This document shows, one piece after another, positions 24,701 through 34,660 of a DNA stretch of 64,000 bases (position 1 is its first letter; every line of letters begins with the position of its first letter). Source of the DNA: Mercurialis annua (Eukaryota; Streptophyta; Magnoliopsida; Malpighiales; Euphorbiaceae). The stretch covers positions 2,482,501-2,546,500 of the forward strand of contig NC_065576.1 of the NCBI RefSeq assembly GCF_937616625.2, in the 5' to 3' direction. The notes below the pieces were generated by a model. That model was given only the letters and a program-made list of their open reading frames with translations. It ran no database searches and was not told the DNA's origin. The position numbers and the translations under genes are program-made.

Positions 24701-26141
24701 ATATCAAACGGTCAATTAATTTATTCTTCAAAAAATTAGCTTAGCCTTTGAATAATATTTTTTATTTTATTTTCAATATAATTCCGTATACAAATGTTCA
24801 TTAAATTTAAAATATAAATAGTACAAATTCACTTTATTTTGTACATTTAGTTAATTAAATGAGAGTCAGAATTAAAATTCAAATCTTTAAATTTTATAAA
24901 CTCCAATATCATATAAAATAATAAATTTATTCAAAACAAGTAAATTGTTAAGTAGATTTTCAAAAATATTTTTATCATTATCTCTAATAAAGAAATGTAT
25001 TTAATAAATATAGACCATTCAAGCTATGTTGTCAAAAAAAACTATCTATAACTATGACCTAAATGAAAAAAATATTTTAAAATATAATATTAACAGTTTG
25101 ATTTATCATTTTTATAAATATTAATAATTACATCTAAGAAGCAGATAAATAGATATAAGTCTAATTAATAAAATAAGATACAATTCCACATCTTTTTCTT
25201 TATAATAAATTAGCTCAATTTTTTTCTATTTAATTGTAAATTAATACATGAATTTTACCCTAACTTGCAATTATTACACAAATTTTGAAATTTGACAATT
25301 ATCACACCAATTTTTATTTTTTTGGCAAATTAATATACTGACCAATCAACAACAGCGACTGTATATACAATGTCTACGTTAGTATTTTTCTATTTCGCTG
25401 TACCAATTTGCCAAAAAATAAAAGTTAGTTAGGTAATGCTAAATTTTAAAATTTGTGTGGTAGTTACAACTTAAGATAAAGTTTGTGTATTAATTTGCAA
25501 TTAATCCTAATGAAAATAAAATATGAACAATATGCAAAGCCAGAGTTAAGTGCACTTACTAGTGCAGTGTACAACTGGGTTGGCAGCTGCATCCACAAAC
25601 AAGAAAATTAGAAACAAACTTACATAAATCAGATTCACAACAAAACAAACTGCATCTAATTAAGAACATCTAACTCAGAACAGCTGCCAATTTTTAAGGA
25701 CCACAACCCCATCATCGTATAGTTCTCACAACTTGAAACAAACTCACCGTTGCCGGCTCAAGAAGACAGCCGACAAGATTGAATATATCCCTGCACCATT
25801 CAAAATAATTTCAGAATCAAAATGCATATTAAACACAAAATAAACTGAAAACTCTGTGAGTTTTTTAATTATATGCTATATATTAAACGAAAACTTATCG
25901 AGTTATGTTTTTACCCGGCAACCCAAGTTAGAAGGAAAGCAAGAGAAACTCCATGGCTAGACTTAGAGCGAAAGTTGGTAATAATTTGAGGGATTTCTGC
26001 AACTCCCCAACAGATTAAACTAACAAACCCGAACCCGAATGAAAATTCATCTTTTAAATTACAGAGACAATCTTTAAAATATTTATCAACCCAACCAACA
26101 CAAGCTTTCTGTTCTACAACACAATAACCAGGCGACGACAT
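21751..26141 (-). CDS. PQ-loop repeat transporter (vacuolar/lysosomal amino-acid exporter type)
   Basis: Eleven exons on the - strand, all with GT-AG introns: 26141-25915, 25790-25748, 25586-25560, 24312-24214, 23538-23438, 23299-23125, 22964-22863, 22764-22666, 22113-22093, 22012-21954, 21853-21751. Together they give 1056 nt (351 aa plus stop). The protein has two PQ-loop repeats: AEIPQIITNF (P51-Q52) and GRIPQILLN (P286-Q287), each beside hydrophobic helices. Between them is a Ser/Asp-rich linker (about 133-224) as in plant homologues. The family (yeast Ypq, animal PQLC2/SLC66A1) exports basic amino acids from vacuole or lysosome; the plant substrate is inferred. Exons of 21 and 27 nt are notable. 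The C-terminus (ALDFFVSF) ends a few residues short of what I expect. A SINE copy and a MITE sit in the 1.25-kb intron 3-4. Confidence 0.9.
23735..23832 (+). repeat. Short tRNA-derived SINE copy, intronic
   Basis: Contains GTGTATAAGCGCTGGACA (box A region), a diverged GTGGTTTCATTTTCTCC box B region, CCCACAAGCGCTCCCCC, and an AATTATCAAAATAAAAATAA tail. Same family as the copy at 57508-57600. It lies in the PQ-loop gene intron between the exons at 23538 and 24214, antisense to that gene. Confidence 0.7.
25233..25510. mobile_element. MULE-like MITE within PQ-loop gene intron
   Basis: Imperfect ~65-bp inverted repeats: the left arm AATTGTAAATTAATAC..ACACAAATTTTGAAATTT and the right arm its reverse complement. 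The interior also pairs (GGCAAATTAATATACTGACC against CAATTTGCC). It lies between coding exons at 24312 and 25560 and ends only about 50 bp from the 27-nt exon. Edges approximate. Confidence 0.55.
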
Positions 26142-26267
26142 AGCACTTCTCTTGCACTAGAAGACTAAGCTAGACAGTAGTGTTTGTTTTTGTTAAGAAG
26201 ACTAGCTATTTTTGTTGTAAACCAAAGCAAAAGAGAGAGAAGAAGAATTGTATTGTATTAACAATTT

Positions 26268-26275
26268 TATATAGT
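26268..26275 (-). promoter_or_regulatory. Candidate TATA box of the PQ-loop gene
   Basis: CTATATAA on the - strand, about 127 bp upstream of the start codon at 26141. That would give a 5' UTR near 95 nt including a purine-rich (GA)n stretch. Position and sequence fit; no other support. Confidence 0.4.
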
Positions 26276-26300
26276 AAAAGGATGCAAAATAATCTTTATA

Positions 26301-26697
26301 TAGCGGTGTACATTCGGTTCAAATTAAATAAACCGAACCAAAATTTTCTTTTATTTTTCAAATCGGATCGAATTAGCATTAAAAAAAACAAATTAAATCG
26401 AACTATATTAATCGATTCGATTGGTTTGCACTATAATTCAAATTAGTTTTTAGGTGACGCGGCCAATAGAGCAACCAACTAATAATGATAGAGTATAAAA
26501 TCACCCGATGAACTCAAATAAAAAGAAAATAATTTTATCAGAATATTTGTTGCTCTAAAAATAAAGTCATTATTACTTTTTTTATGTCTAAAATTAAATC
26601 AACCATCCAACCAAATATTTTATAATATTAAATCAAATCGAACTAAATTTATGAGGATGGATTTAATTATTTGGTTTGGCTCAGTTTTTACAAACCC
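26301..26697. repeat. Decayed AACCGAACC-type repeat
   Basis: Starts CGGTGTACATTCGGTTC and ends near TTTTTACAAACCCTAATA, with ACCGAACCAAAA and GGTTTGGCTCAG subterminal phrases, as in the element at 7997-8296. The right part is AT-rich and diverged; no target duplication resolved. Confidence 0.4.
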
Positions 26698-27344
26698 TAA
26701 TAGCAACAAAGATCAACAGTGTTGTTTGGAAAGATTAGATGGTATGATCATTATCAATATTGTAATAAATGTCCGTACGCCGCATATTCTGCCATGTCAA
26801 TATCCGATGCTCCAAATGTTAACAAAATAAGTCCTATGATTTTCTGTGTACTATGAGTAAGCACTTGGCATATTTTTCTAGCTCCTTATTTTTCTTTTCA
26901 AAGTTCGATTCATAACAAAATATATACTAGTATCATTTAAGAAAATTTATTTACTTTCTCATTTCATAGTAATAGATTTTGTTTATCTGTTATAAAATAT
27001 AAATATTTTATATTTATTTTACTTTTATTTATTTTATAGTCTTACCGAATAAAACATTAAATACTTCAAGGATTCATTTTTTTATTAATTAAATGTTATA
27101 ATAAAATATACTATCATTCTAGCTATAAAAATTAAATTTTCTTAATCTATGTAAAACAAATTATGGGCAGGCCATTCTGAAACAGAAAGAGTTTATTAAA
27201 TTTTAGTTGGTCTAACACATAGAGTTAGTTTTGAAAAATTCTATTGCATATGTACAATATTAAAAAAAATTAGATAATGAATCATATAATAATATTAATA
27301 TGAATCGAATCATAGTTACCATCCATAATAAATCATTATGTATA

Positions 27345-27526
27345 GCAATGAGAGTTGGTCCAAGTGGTAAGCGGCTTGATATCGCTTAAGCAAGGTCTCG
27401 GGTTCGAGTCCTTGTGAATGCAGAAAATTCCCACTGGCAGACTCATCCACCATGCTAAGTGCGCGACGCGGATCGGATACAGATTAGTCAGGGCGAAGTC
27501 TTAGAAACCGGATGGACTTACCAAAA
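27345..27526 (+). mobile_element. tRNA-derived SINE, 182 bp, with 15-bp TSD
   Basis: Begins GCAATGAGAGTTGGTCCAAG. An internal RNA polymerase III promoter is visible: box A around CCAAGTGGTAAGCGGC and box B GGGTTCGAGTCC. A tRNA-unrelated body follows (GATCGGATACAGATTAGTC, AAACCGGATGGACTTACC), then a short A-run. A perfect 15-bp direct repeat, AAATCATTATGTATA, flanks it (27330-27344 and 27527-27541), proving retroposition. The head looks like Au-type plant SINEs; I did not confirm the family. Confidence 0.85.
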
Positions 27527-27722
27527 AAATCATTATGTATAAAACGAATATACTGTGTATCCGATGGCATCATGATGGACTTACAATTGCTTCATGCTGG
27601 TACAGTGGTACTTCAATACTTCACAATAATTCACATGGTTATAAAGAACTCAGAAAATGTAAAAAATATAAAAAAAGTTACCTTATTGGCCAAAACTCTT
27701 AAAATGTCGAATTGGCTCCTAT

Positions 27723-27955
27723 TCTTAGTGTATGTGCAACCTCAGCTGATTCCTTACTCTCCAAGGCAGTTAGTGTATGTCAGAGTTAGTTAGAGTCAGC
27801 AATTACCTCGTGTATTTTCTTATTCTTCTCTGTTAGCTAATCAGCTCCTGCCACATGTAACATGGCAGTTACTTTGTACTGCTATATAAGTTGAGCTAAG
27901 CTTCTTTGTAATTCAGTTGCTGAGTTAATAAAATTACAAAGATTCTTTTCTAATA
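27723..27955 (+). repeat. 5' LTR of the copia element
   Basis: 233 bp. Contains TATATAAG (27883-27890) as a likely TATA box and AATAAAA near 27928 as a likely poly(A) signal, so transcripts should start about 27915. Identical to the 3' LTR. Confidence 0.95.
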
Positions 27956-28112
27956 TGGTATCAAAGCGGTTTCTCTGATTTCTTTGTTTCTTTTCTTTGT
28001 GATTCTCTGTTATTTTTCTCTCTGATTCTCAGCAACCAAACAGTATTGTTTTCTCTCTTCTTTGTTCTGTTTTTCTTTTCAACCTCTCTGTTTGAGCTTC
28101 TGTTACTCAACA

Positions 28113-31100
28113 ATGGCAGTTAACTTTGAAGAATCAGTTTCAAGTCCTTATTATCTTCATCCCAGTGAAAATCCCTCTACAATGCTTGTTACAATGCAAT
28201 TAAACCCTACGAATTATCACACATGGAGCAGAGCTATGAGAATGACCTTATTATCGAAGAATAAGCTGAAATTTGTTGATGGATCTATTCCTATACCTAA
28301 ACATGATGACAGAAATTATGAAGCTTGGGAGAGGTGTAATAATATGGTGATTTCTTGGATTTACAGAGCTTTGACTCCATCTATTGCACAAAGTGTAAGT
28401 TTTCTCAACTTTGCACTAGAAATTTGGGATAATCTTAGAGAAAGGTTTTCTCAAGGAGATGCTGATAGAATTGCAGATTTACAGTATGAAATTTGTGCTT
28501 TAAAACAGAATAACATGTCTATTTCAGAGTACTATACAAATCTGAAGATTTTGTGGGATGAATTTACCAATTTTAGACCTATACCTAGTTGCTCTTGCAT
28601 TCCAAGCTGTAACTGTGGTGGTTATGATGTGATTAAAAGATATCAGGATAATGACTATGTGATTAGGTTTATTAAGGGATTGAATGAAAATTTTGAGAGT
28701 GTTAGATCTCATATCTTACTCCTTGAACCTTTACCTCCAATAAATAAAGCCTTTTCTATGGCCTTGAGACATGAGAGACAGTTTAGTTCATCCAAAGCTG
28801 ATAATATTGATTCTGGAGATATTAATGCTTTTGCTGCACAAGGTTCAAGTTCTGATCACAATGCTTGCTATAGCAAAGTGAATTCTAGTTTTCAAAGGAA
28901 ATTTTTTCCTCCACAATTTAAGAAGCCAATATTATGTTCTCACTGTGGACAAACAAATCATACAATTGATAGATGTTATAAGAAGCATGGATATCCTCCA
29001 GGTTTCTTCGCAAAATTTAAGACTCCCAGTCATGCCAATCAAGTTGATTCTGAATTTCATGATGAATATCATGATACTTATGATCATTCCAATGATCTTA
29101 CTGCTTCTGGTTCTGGAAAATGGAACAATAACAACACCTCTGCTCCTGTTGCTGCTGCTACAACTCCTATGTTTCCATTTACTCCTGAGCAATGCTCCCA
29201 ACTTTTAGCCATGCTACAGCAAAAGAATGATTCATCCGCTGCTCCACTGCTCAATTCCAATCCTCATATTGCTCATGCTAATAATGCTTCTGCATCCTTT
29301 GCTTCACAGCCAAGCTGTTCAGGTATGGCTCATACTTGCTTATTATCTGCTAAGTTCACTCAAACTGATTGGTTAATCGATACTGGAGCTACTGATCATA
29401 TAGTATGCTCTTTGGACCATTTCACTGATTACAAACCTATTAGTGGTGTCTTTATAAACCTTCCAAACAAAAATCAAGTACCAGTAACACATATTGGAAC
29501 TGTCACAGTTTATTCAAAACTCATACTTAAAAATGCACTCTTTGTTCCACATTTTCAGTTTAATCTTATCTCTGCTAGTAAGATAACTGATGATCCCAAT
29601 TACTTCTTGTTACTCCACACTGATAATTGTCTTATTCAGGAACTCACCACCTGGAAGAAGATTGGCTTAGCTAAGAAAATAGCTGGGCTTTATCATCTAG
29701 CTCCTATTGCAACTGATAGTGATGCTCCTTCTTTTTCAAATAAAACCTGTTGTTCTTCTGTTATTTCCAGTATTAATGCTAATACTCTTTGGCATTTTAG
29801 ACTTGGTCATCTTTCTAATTCTAGAATAAGGCTTTTACAATCTGTAAACCCTTCTATTCAGTGTCCAGTGCATGTAATAAACTGTGATATTTGCCATTTT
29901 TCTAGACAAAAGAAATTGTCTTTTCCTTTGAGCACATCTACTACTCATAATTGTTTTGCTTTAGTCCACATGGATATTTGGGGTCAAACTTCTCAATCAT
30001 CCATGTATGGACACAAGTATTTTCTAACAGTGGTTGATGATTATAGCAGATACACTTGGGTTTTTCTCATGAAATCCAAAGCAGAAACCAGGAAAATCAT
30101 TGAAAATTTTTTCCAGTTTGTTGAGACACAGTTTTCTGCCACAATCAAAGTTATTCGTACAGACAATGGAGCTGAGTTTGCTATGAATAATTTCTTCAAT
30201 TCAAAAGGAGTAATACACCAGACTTCATGTGTTTATACTCCTCAACAGAATGGACTTGTTGAGAGGAAGCATCAACACATATTAAATGTGGCAAGAGCTT
30301 TGAAATTTCAAGCTTCTCTCTCAATTTCCTTCTGGTCAGATTGTGTACATCATGCTGTATATCTAATAAACAGGATCCCATCACCTGTTCTGCAGCAAAA
30401 GACACCTTTTCAAATACTCTATGAACAGGTGCCTACTTATGACAATCTGAAGGTTTTTGGTTGCCTGGCTTATGCCAGTACTACAGACATTCAAAGGCCA
30501 ACAAAGTTCCATTCTAAAGCTACTAAGACTGTTTTTCTGGGATATCCTTCTTCTACAAAAGGATACAGACTTTACAATCTAGAAACAAGGCAAGTGTTCA
30601 TTTCCAGAAATGTGAAATTCTATGAATTCATATTTCCCTTCTCTACTACACCTTCACCATCTACCACCCCTCTCATATCACCAAATTTACCTACTCTTGA
30701 TCCTATTTCTGTTCCCACACCTCATTCTTTCACCAACCCCTCTTCACCACCAACCAATTCTTTTCATTCTCCTCACAATATATTTCAGGAATCTGACTTT
30801 CCAGCTCTCAGAAAATCCACCAGACAAAAAGTAGCACCTCATTACCTTCAAGATTACCAATGTACTTTACCTAGCAAAACAACTTCACCACACTGCCTTG
30901 CCAATGTGATATCTTATCACAGGCTTTCTCCTACTCATAAAGCCTTTGCTCTAAATATTTCCAATCCAGTTGAACCTTCTTCATATACTGAAGCCATACA
31001 GCATCAATGCTGGATTGATGCCATTAATACAGAATTACAAGCTCTTGCAACAAATCAAACTTGGACAGTTGTTGATACTCCAAGCCACAAGAGACCTATA

Positions 31101-32510
31101 GGCTGTAAATGGGTCTTCAAAGTGAAATATAAAGCTGATGGCAGTCTTGAGAGATGCAAGGCTCGTTTAGTTGCCAAAGGGTTCAACCAACAGGAGGGTC
31201 TAGACTATCTTGAGACATTTTATCCAGTGGCTAAGATGACCACAATCAGAACTTTGCTAGCAGTAGCAGCACAGCAAAATTGGTTTCTTCAACAGCTAGA
31301 CATTAATAATGCTTTCCTGCATGGGGACTTAAATGAAGAAGTTTTCATGACAATTCCTCCTGGACTTATTGTGTCTGATCCAAAAACAAAAGCCTGCAGA
31401 CTTCATAAGTCTCTATATGGCCTTAAGCAAGCCAGTAGGCAATGGCATGCTAAACTCACCACAGCTCTTCATTCTCAAGGATTTAAAAATGCAGCAGCAG
31501 ATCCATCTCTCTACATCAAAAGGTCATCTCAATCTTTCATAGCCTTACTAATATATGTTGATGATGTCATATTAGCAAGTAACTCTATGGAAGAAGTCAA
31601 TTCAGTAAAGCAGTTTTTACATTCCAAGTTCTGCATCAAGGATTTGGGACCTCTAAAGTTCTTTCTTGGATTAGAAGTTGCAAGAACATCTCATGGGATT
31701 AATCTTTGCCAAAGAAAATATGTTCTTGACCTCCTTCAAGACACTGGTTTCATTAATTCCAAACCAGTCAGTACTCCAATGATCAACTCCACCAAACTTT
31801 CTGCTACTGATAGTCCTCTGCTTTCAGATTGCACTTCTTACAGGCAGTTAGTTGGCAAGTTAGTTTATTTGGTTAACACTAGACCAGATATAACTTTTGC
31901 TATCCAGCAACTATCCCAATTTCTTGACAAACCTACTGAGAAACATCTTGCTGCAGCTCACAGACTCCTTAGGTATCTTAAAGGCTCACCTGGCACAGGC
32001 CTTTTTTATCCTGCTACTGGATCAATGAAAATTAAGAGCTTCTCAGATAGTGATTGGGCAACCTGTATAGATAGCAGAAAGTCTATCTCTGGTTATTGTA
32101 TCTTTCTTGGTGATTCTCTCATATCCTGGAAGTCCAAGAAACAATCTACAGTTTCCAAATCTTCTTCAGAGGCAGAATACCGAGCTTTGGCATCACTTAC
32201 ATGTGAAGTCCAGTGGTTGTTTTATCTGTTAGCAGACCTACAGTTGCCCTCAATGCAACCAGCCCTGATTTTTTGTGACAATCAGTCAGCCATACAACTG
32301 GCTCACAATCCAGTTTTCCATGAACGTACAAAGCACATTGAGATTGACTGCCATATAATTCGTGAGAAGATTCAACATGGCATTGTTACACTCCTTCCTG
32401 TTTCTACAACAATGCAGCTTGCTGATTGTTTAACTAAAGCATTACCACCTGCTTTGTTCATCTCAGCTGCTTCCAAACTGAATCTACAAAATTTGTATGC
32501 TCCAGTTTGA
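28113..32510 (+). CDS. Copia gag-pol polyprotein
   Basis: One frame of 1,465 aa from the ATG at 28113; the frame also holds an in-frame ATG at 28062, but 28113 is followed directly by a typical copia Gag start. In order: Gag (about 1-260), a CCHC zinc knuckle with C275, C278, H283, C288, the aspartic protease D423-T-G, the GAG-pre-integrase HLGHLS-like segment with a CDIC zinc pair, integrase with D621, D684 and E717, a Pro/Ser-rich linker, reverse transcriptase with the Y1148-V-D-D motif, and RNase H with an acidic S-D-S-D-W block near 1312. It ends in TGA overlapping the polypurine tract. No stop or frameshift is seen, so it may be competent. The protease-integrase-RT order is diagnostic of Ty1/copia; I did not assign the lineage. 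Confidence 0.96.
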   Translation: MAVNFEESVSSPYYLHPSENPSTMLVTMQLNPTNYHTWSRAMRMTLLSKNKLKFVDGSIPIPKHDDRNYEAWERCNNMVISWIYRALTPSIAQSVSFLNFALEIWDNLRERFSQGDADRIADLQYEICALKQNNMSISEYYTNLKILWDEFTNFRPIPSCSCIPSCNCGGYDVIKRYQDNDYVIRFIKGLNENFESVRSHILLLEPLPPINKAFSMALRHERQFSSSKADNIDSGDINAFAAQGSSSDHNACYSKVNSSFQRKFFPPQFKKPILCSHCGQTNHTIDRCYKKHGYPPGFFAKFKTPSHANQVDSEFHDEYHDTYDHSNDLTASGSGKWNNNNTSAPVAAATTPMFPFTPEQCSQLLAMLQQKNDSSAAPLLNSNPHIAHANNASASFASQPSCSGMAHTCLLSAKFTQTDWLIDTGATDHIVCSLDHFTDYKPISGVFINLPNKNQVPVTHIGTVTVYSKLILKNALFVPHFQFNLISASKITDDPNYFLLLHTDNCLIQELTTWKKIGLAKKIAGLYHLAPIATDSDAPSFSNKTCCSSVISSINANTLWHFRLGHLSNSRIRLLQSVNPSIQCPVHVINCDICHFSRQKKLSFPLSTSTTHNCFALVHMDIWGQTSQSSMYGHKYFLTVVDDYSRYTWVFLMKSKAETRKIIENFFQFVETQFSATIKVIRTDNGAEFAMNNFFNSKGVIHQTSCVYTPQQNGLVERKHQHILNVARALKFQASLSISFWSDCVHHAVYLINRIPSPVLQQKTPFQILYEQVPTYDNLKVFGCLAYASTTDIQRPTKFHSKATKTVFLGYPSSTKGYRLYNLETRQVFISRNVKFYEFIFPFSTTPSPSTTPLISPNLPTLDPISVPTPHSFTNPSSPPTNSFHSPHNIFQESDFPALRKSTRQKVAPHYLQDYQCTLPSKTTSPHCLANVISYHRLSPTHKAFALNISNPVEPSSYTEAIQHQCWIDAINTELQALATNQTWTVVDTPSHKRPIGCKWVFKVKYKADGSLERCKARLVAKGFNQQEGLDYLETFYPVAKMTTIRTLLAVAAQQNWFLQQLDINNAFLHGDLNEEVFMTIPPGLIVSDPKTKACRLHKSLYGLKQASRQWHAKLTTALHSQGFKNAAADPSLYIKRSSQSFIALLIYVDDVILASNSMEEVNSVKQFLHSKFCIKDLGPLKFFLGLEVARTSHGINLCQRKYVLDLLQDTGFINSKPVSTPMINSTKLSATDSPLLSDCTSYRQLVGKLVYLVNTRPDITFAIQQLSQFLDKPTEKHLAAAHRLLRYLKGSPGTGLFYPATGSMKIKSFSDSDWATCIDSRKSISGYCIFLGDSLISWKSKKQSTVSKSSSEAEYRALASLTCEVQWLFYLLADLQLPSMQPALIFCDNQSAIQLAHNPVFHERTKHIEIDCHIIREKIQHGIVTLLPVSTTMQLADCLTKALPPALFISAASKLNLQNLYAPV

Positions 32511-32517
32511 GGGGGGA

Positions 32518-32750
32518 TCTTAGTGTATGTGCAACCTCAGCTGATTCCTTACTCTCCAAGGCAGTTAGTGTATGTCAGAGTTAGTTAGAGTCAGCAATTA
32601 CCTCGTGTATTTTCTTATTCTTCTCTGTTAGCTAATCAGCTCCTGCCACATGTAACATGGCAGTTACTTTGTACTGCTATATAAGTTGAGCTAAGCTTCT
32701 TTGTAATTCAGTTGCTGAGTTAATAAAATTACAAAGATTCTTTTCTAATA
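32518..32750 (+). repeat. 3' LTR of the copia element
   Basis: 233 bp, identical to the 5' LTR over the whole length by direct reading, followed by the CCTAT target duplication. Confidence 0.95.
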
Positions 32751-32771
32751 CCTATTGGCTAACAAATGCAG

Positions 32772-32858
32772 ATGATTTAGAAGTGCTGAGCAGCAAACTG
32801 TTAGGTCGTGAGTTCGCTTTCTCCCATAAACGCTCCTCCCCCTCAATCATAAATAAAA
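32772..32858 (+). repeat. Short tRNA-derived SINE copy
   Basis: GAGCAGCAAACTGTTAGGTCGTGAGTTCGC followed by CTCCCATAAACGCTCC and a CTCAATCATAAATAAAATAA tail matches the copy at 57508-57600. Its head is diverged. It starts 21 bp beyond the right LTR of the copia element. Confidence 0.7.
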
Positions 32859-33647
32859 TAAAAAATTTAGAGTAAGAGTAATAAAAAATAACAGACACAC
32901 CTATAAATAAACCTTATATTTGAAAAATATGGGTAGAAATATATCTACGATCTCCAAGTTATTTGTTGAGATTAGAATTAAATTTTATAATTTTCAAAAA
33001 TGAGTTTTGTTAACTAAGAAATTAATAAATAAACTGATTGAAAAAATTCAATAGAATTTAAACAAAATAAAAAAAATAGATATTTTTGAGATTATTAACC
33101 ATAAAAATATCGGTATAACTATGAGAAGTAAAAAAGAAGAAGCAATGTTCATGACTTAATGGCATGGCATATCTGGATCTACCTGACCCACTACTTGGAA
33201 CCTAATATCATCATCTTCCTTTATTTATTTATTTTAATTATTGATACTTGTTGCTTATTATTTATCTGTATTAAATATTATATTAGCAGGTTTGGATAGC
33301 TTCGTGCATCACTTTGTGCAACTTGCAGTTCAGTGCATGACGATAAAGTGTAAGTACTAAAATGACACACTATATTATTTCAGGAGGCGTAATCTGGTGT
33401 AAAATAGGTGGCCGCCTTCTTCAATTCACCACTGATTAGGCACGAGCAAAAATTATATAATCAAATTAATTGATTTGTTTCAATTAATTTAATTGGTTTG
33501 ATCGTTAAAAAAGAAATTAAATCGATTATGGTTAGAACTTTTAATATTAATTAGCTGAATTAATTTTATTTGTTTTTAATCATTATTATTTATATTTTTA
33601 TTGGTTTAACCGAATTAATCAACTAAATTAGTTTGTTTGATTTGTAT

Positions 33648-34660
33648 TAAATAATGTCCATTTAACTTGCATACATTCAAGATTTGATTGTTCTTTAAAA
33701 TAAAAAAAATGTTTTTTATTTTTTTAACTCAATTTAGCTAAATTAATTTTTCAATTTTAATTACTAGCTTATTTATCATTACTGTTTTGGAGAAATTGTC
33801 GAATATAAAGCACCTCAACACATGACATATTTCTTACAGTTATAAATATGTGAGAGTTGTTTTTAATATTTATGGACTGTTTAAATATAAAAAATAATTC
33901 CAGCATATAAAATATATATTGTATATTGACTTGTTACAATAGTTATTTGAAATAATTACTATAACTTGCGAACTAGGATTTGAAATATTTATTTCTTTTT
34001 ACATCTTAAAAAGATAGATGTAATACTAATTACGACATATTTCTTACAATTATAAATATGTGAGTTTTGTAATTTTATTTTTAGTTTTTAGTTTTTTTAG
34101 AAATTATTTTACTCCGCTCACTTTTCCAAGTCAATAGTCTTGTTTCTCTTTTTTTTTTAGTCTCATTGCTCGTTGGATGATAAATAATATCCATTTAACT
34201 TACATACATTCAAGATTTGATTTTATTTATAATAAATATAAAATGGTTTTTATATTTTAACTCAAGTTAGCTAAATTAATTTATAAATTTTAATTACTAC
34301 TTTATTTAGCATCAATTTTCCTTTTTAATATATAGTATGTGCATTCAACACATAATTTTTGGAGAAATTATCGAATAGTATAAGATATATGTCACTTCAA
34401 CATACAAAATATTTCTTACAATTATAAATAGGTCAGCTTGGTTTTTAATATTTTATGGACTGTTTAAATTAAAAAATAATTTCAGCATATAAAATTTATA
34501 TTATTATATATATATATATCTTTTTATTTATTTTATCAGAGATTTATATTATCATTGACTTGCTACATTAGTTACATGAAATAATTACTATAACTTGCGG
34601 ACTAGGATTTGAAATATTTAATTCTTTTTTACATCTTAAAAAGATAGAGGTAATTACAAC
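33648..34660. repeat. Direct duplication, two copies of ~400-480 bp
   Basis: Copy 1 (about 33648-34030) and copy 2 (about 34181-34660) share, in the same order, ATCCATTTAACTTACATACA-like, TTCAAGATTTGATT, TTAGCTAAATTAAT, TATGGACTGTTTAAAT, AATTACTATAACTTGCG, ACTAGGATTTGAAATATTTA and TACATCTTAAAAAGATAGA. The copies have diverged noticeably, and copy 2 has gained a (TA)n stretch, so the event is old. No coding content. Confidence 0.75.

Larger units (their letters stand above)
27723..32750 (+). mobile_element. Complete Ty1/copia LTR retrotransposon, 5,028 bp
   Basis: Two 233-bp LTRs (27723-27955 and 32518-32750) read identically base for base. The target duplication CCTAT is perfect (27718-27722 and 32751-32755). 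A primer-binding site TGGTATCAAAGC, complementary to the initiator-Met tRNA 3' end, starts right after the left LTR, and a polypurine tract GAGGGGGGA (32509-32517) precedes the right LTR. One uninterrupted gag-pol frame fills the middle. With the 5-bp duplication taken as the boundary, the LTR termini are TCTTAG...CTAATA, not the usual TG...CA. Identical LTRs and an intact frame point to a very recent insertion. Confidence 0.97.

Noticed and set aside
27352..27425. Possible tRNA gene with box A and box B
   Set aside because: The acceptor and anticodon stems do not close, and the sequence is the head of a SINE bounded by a 15-bp duplication.
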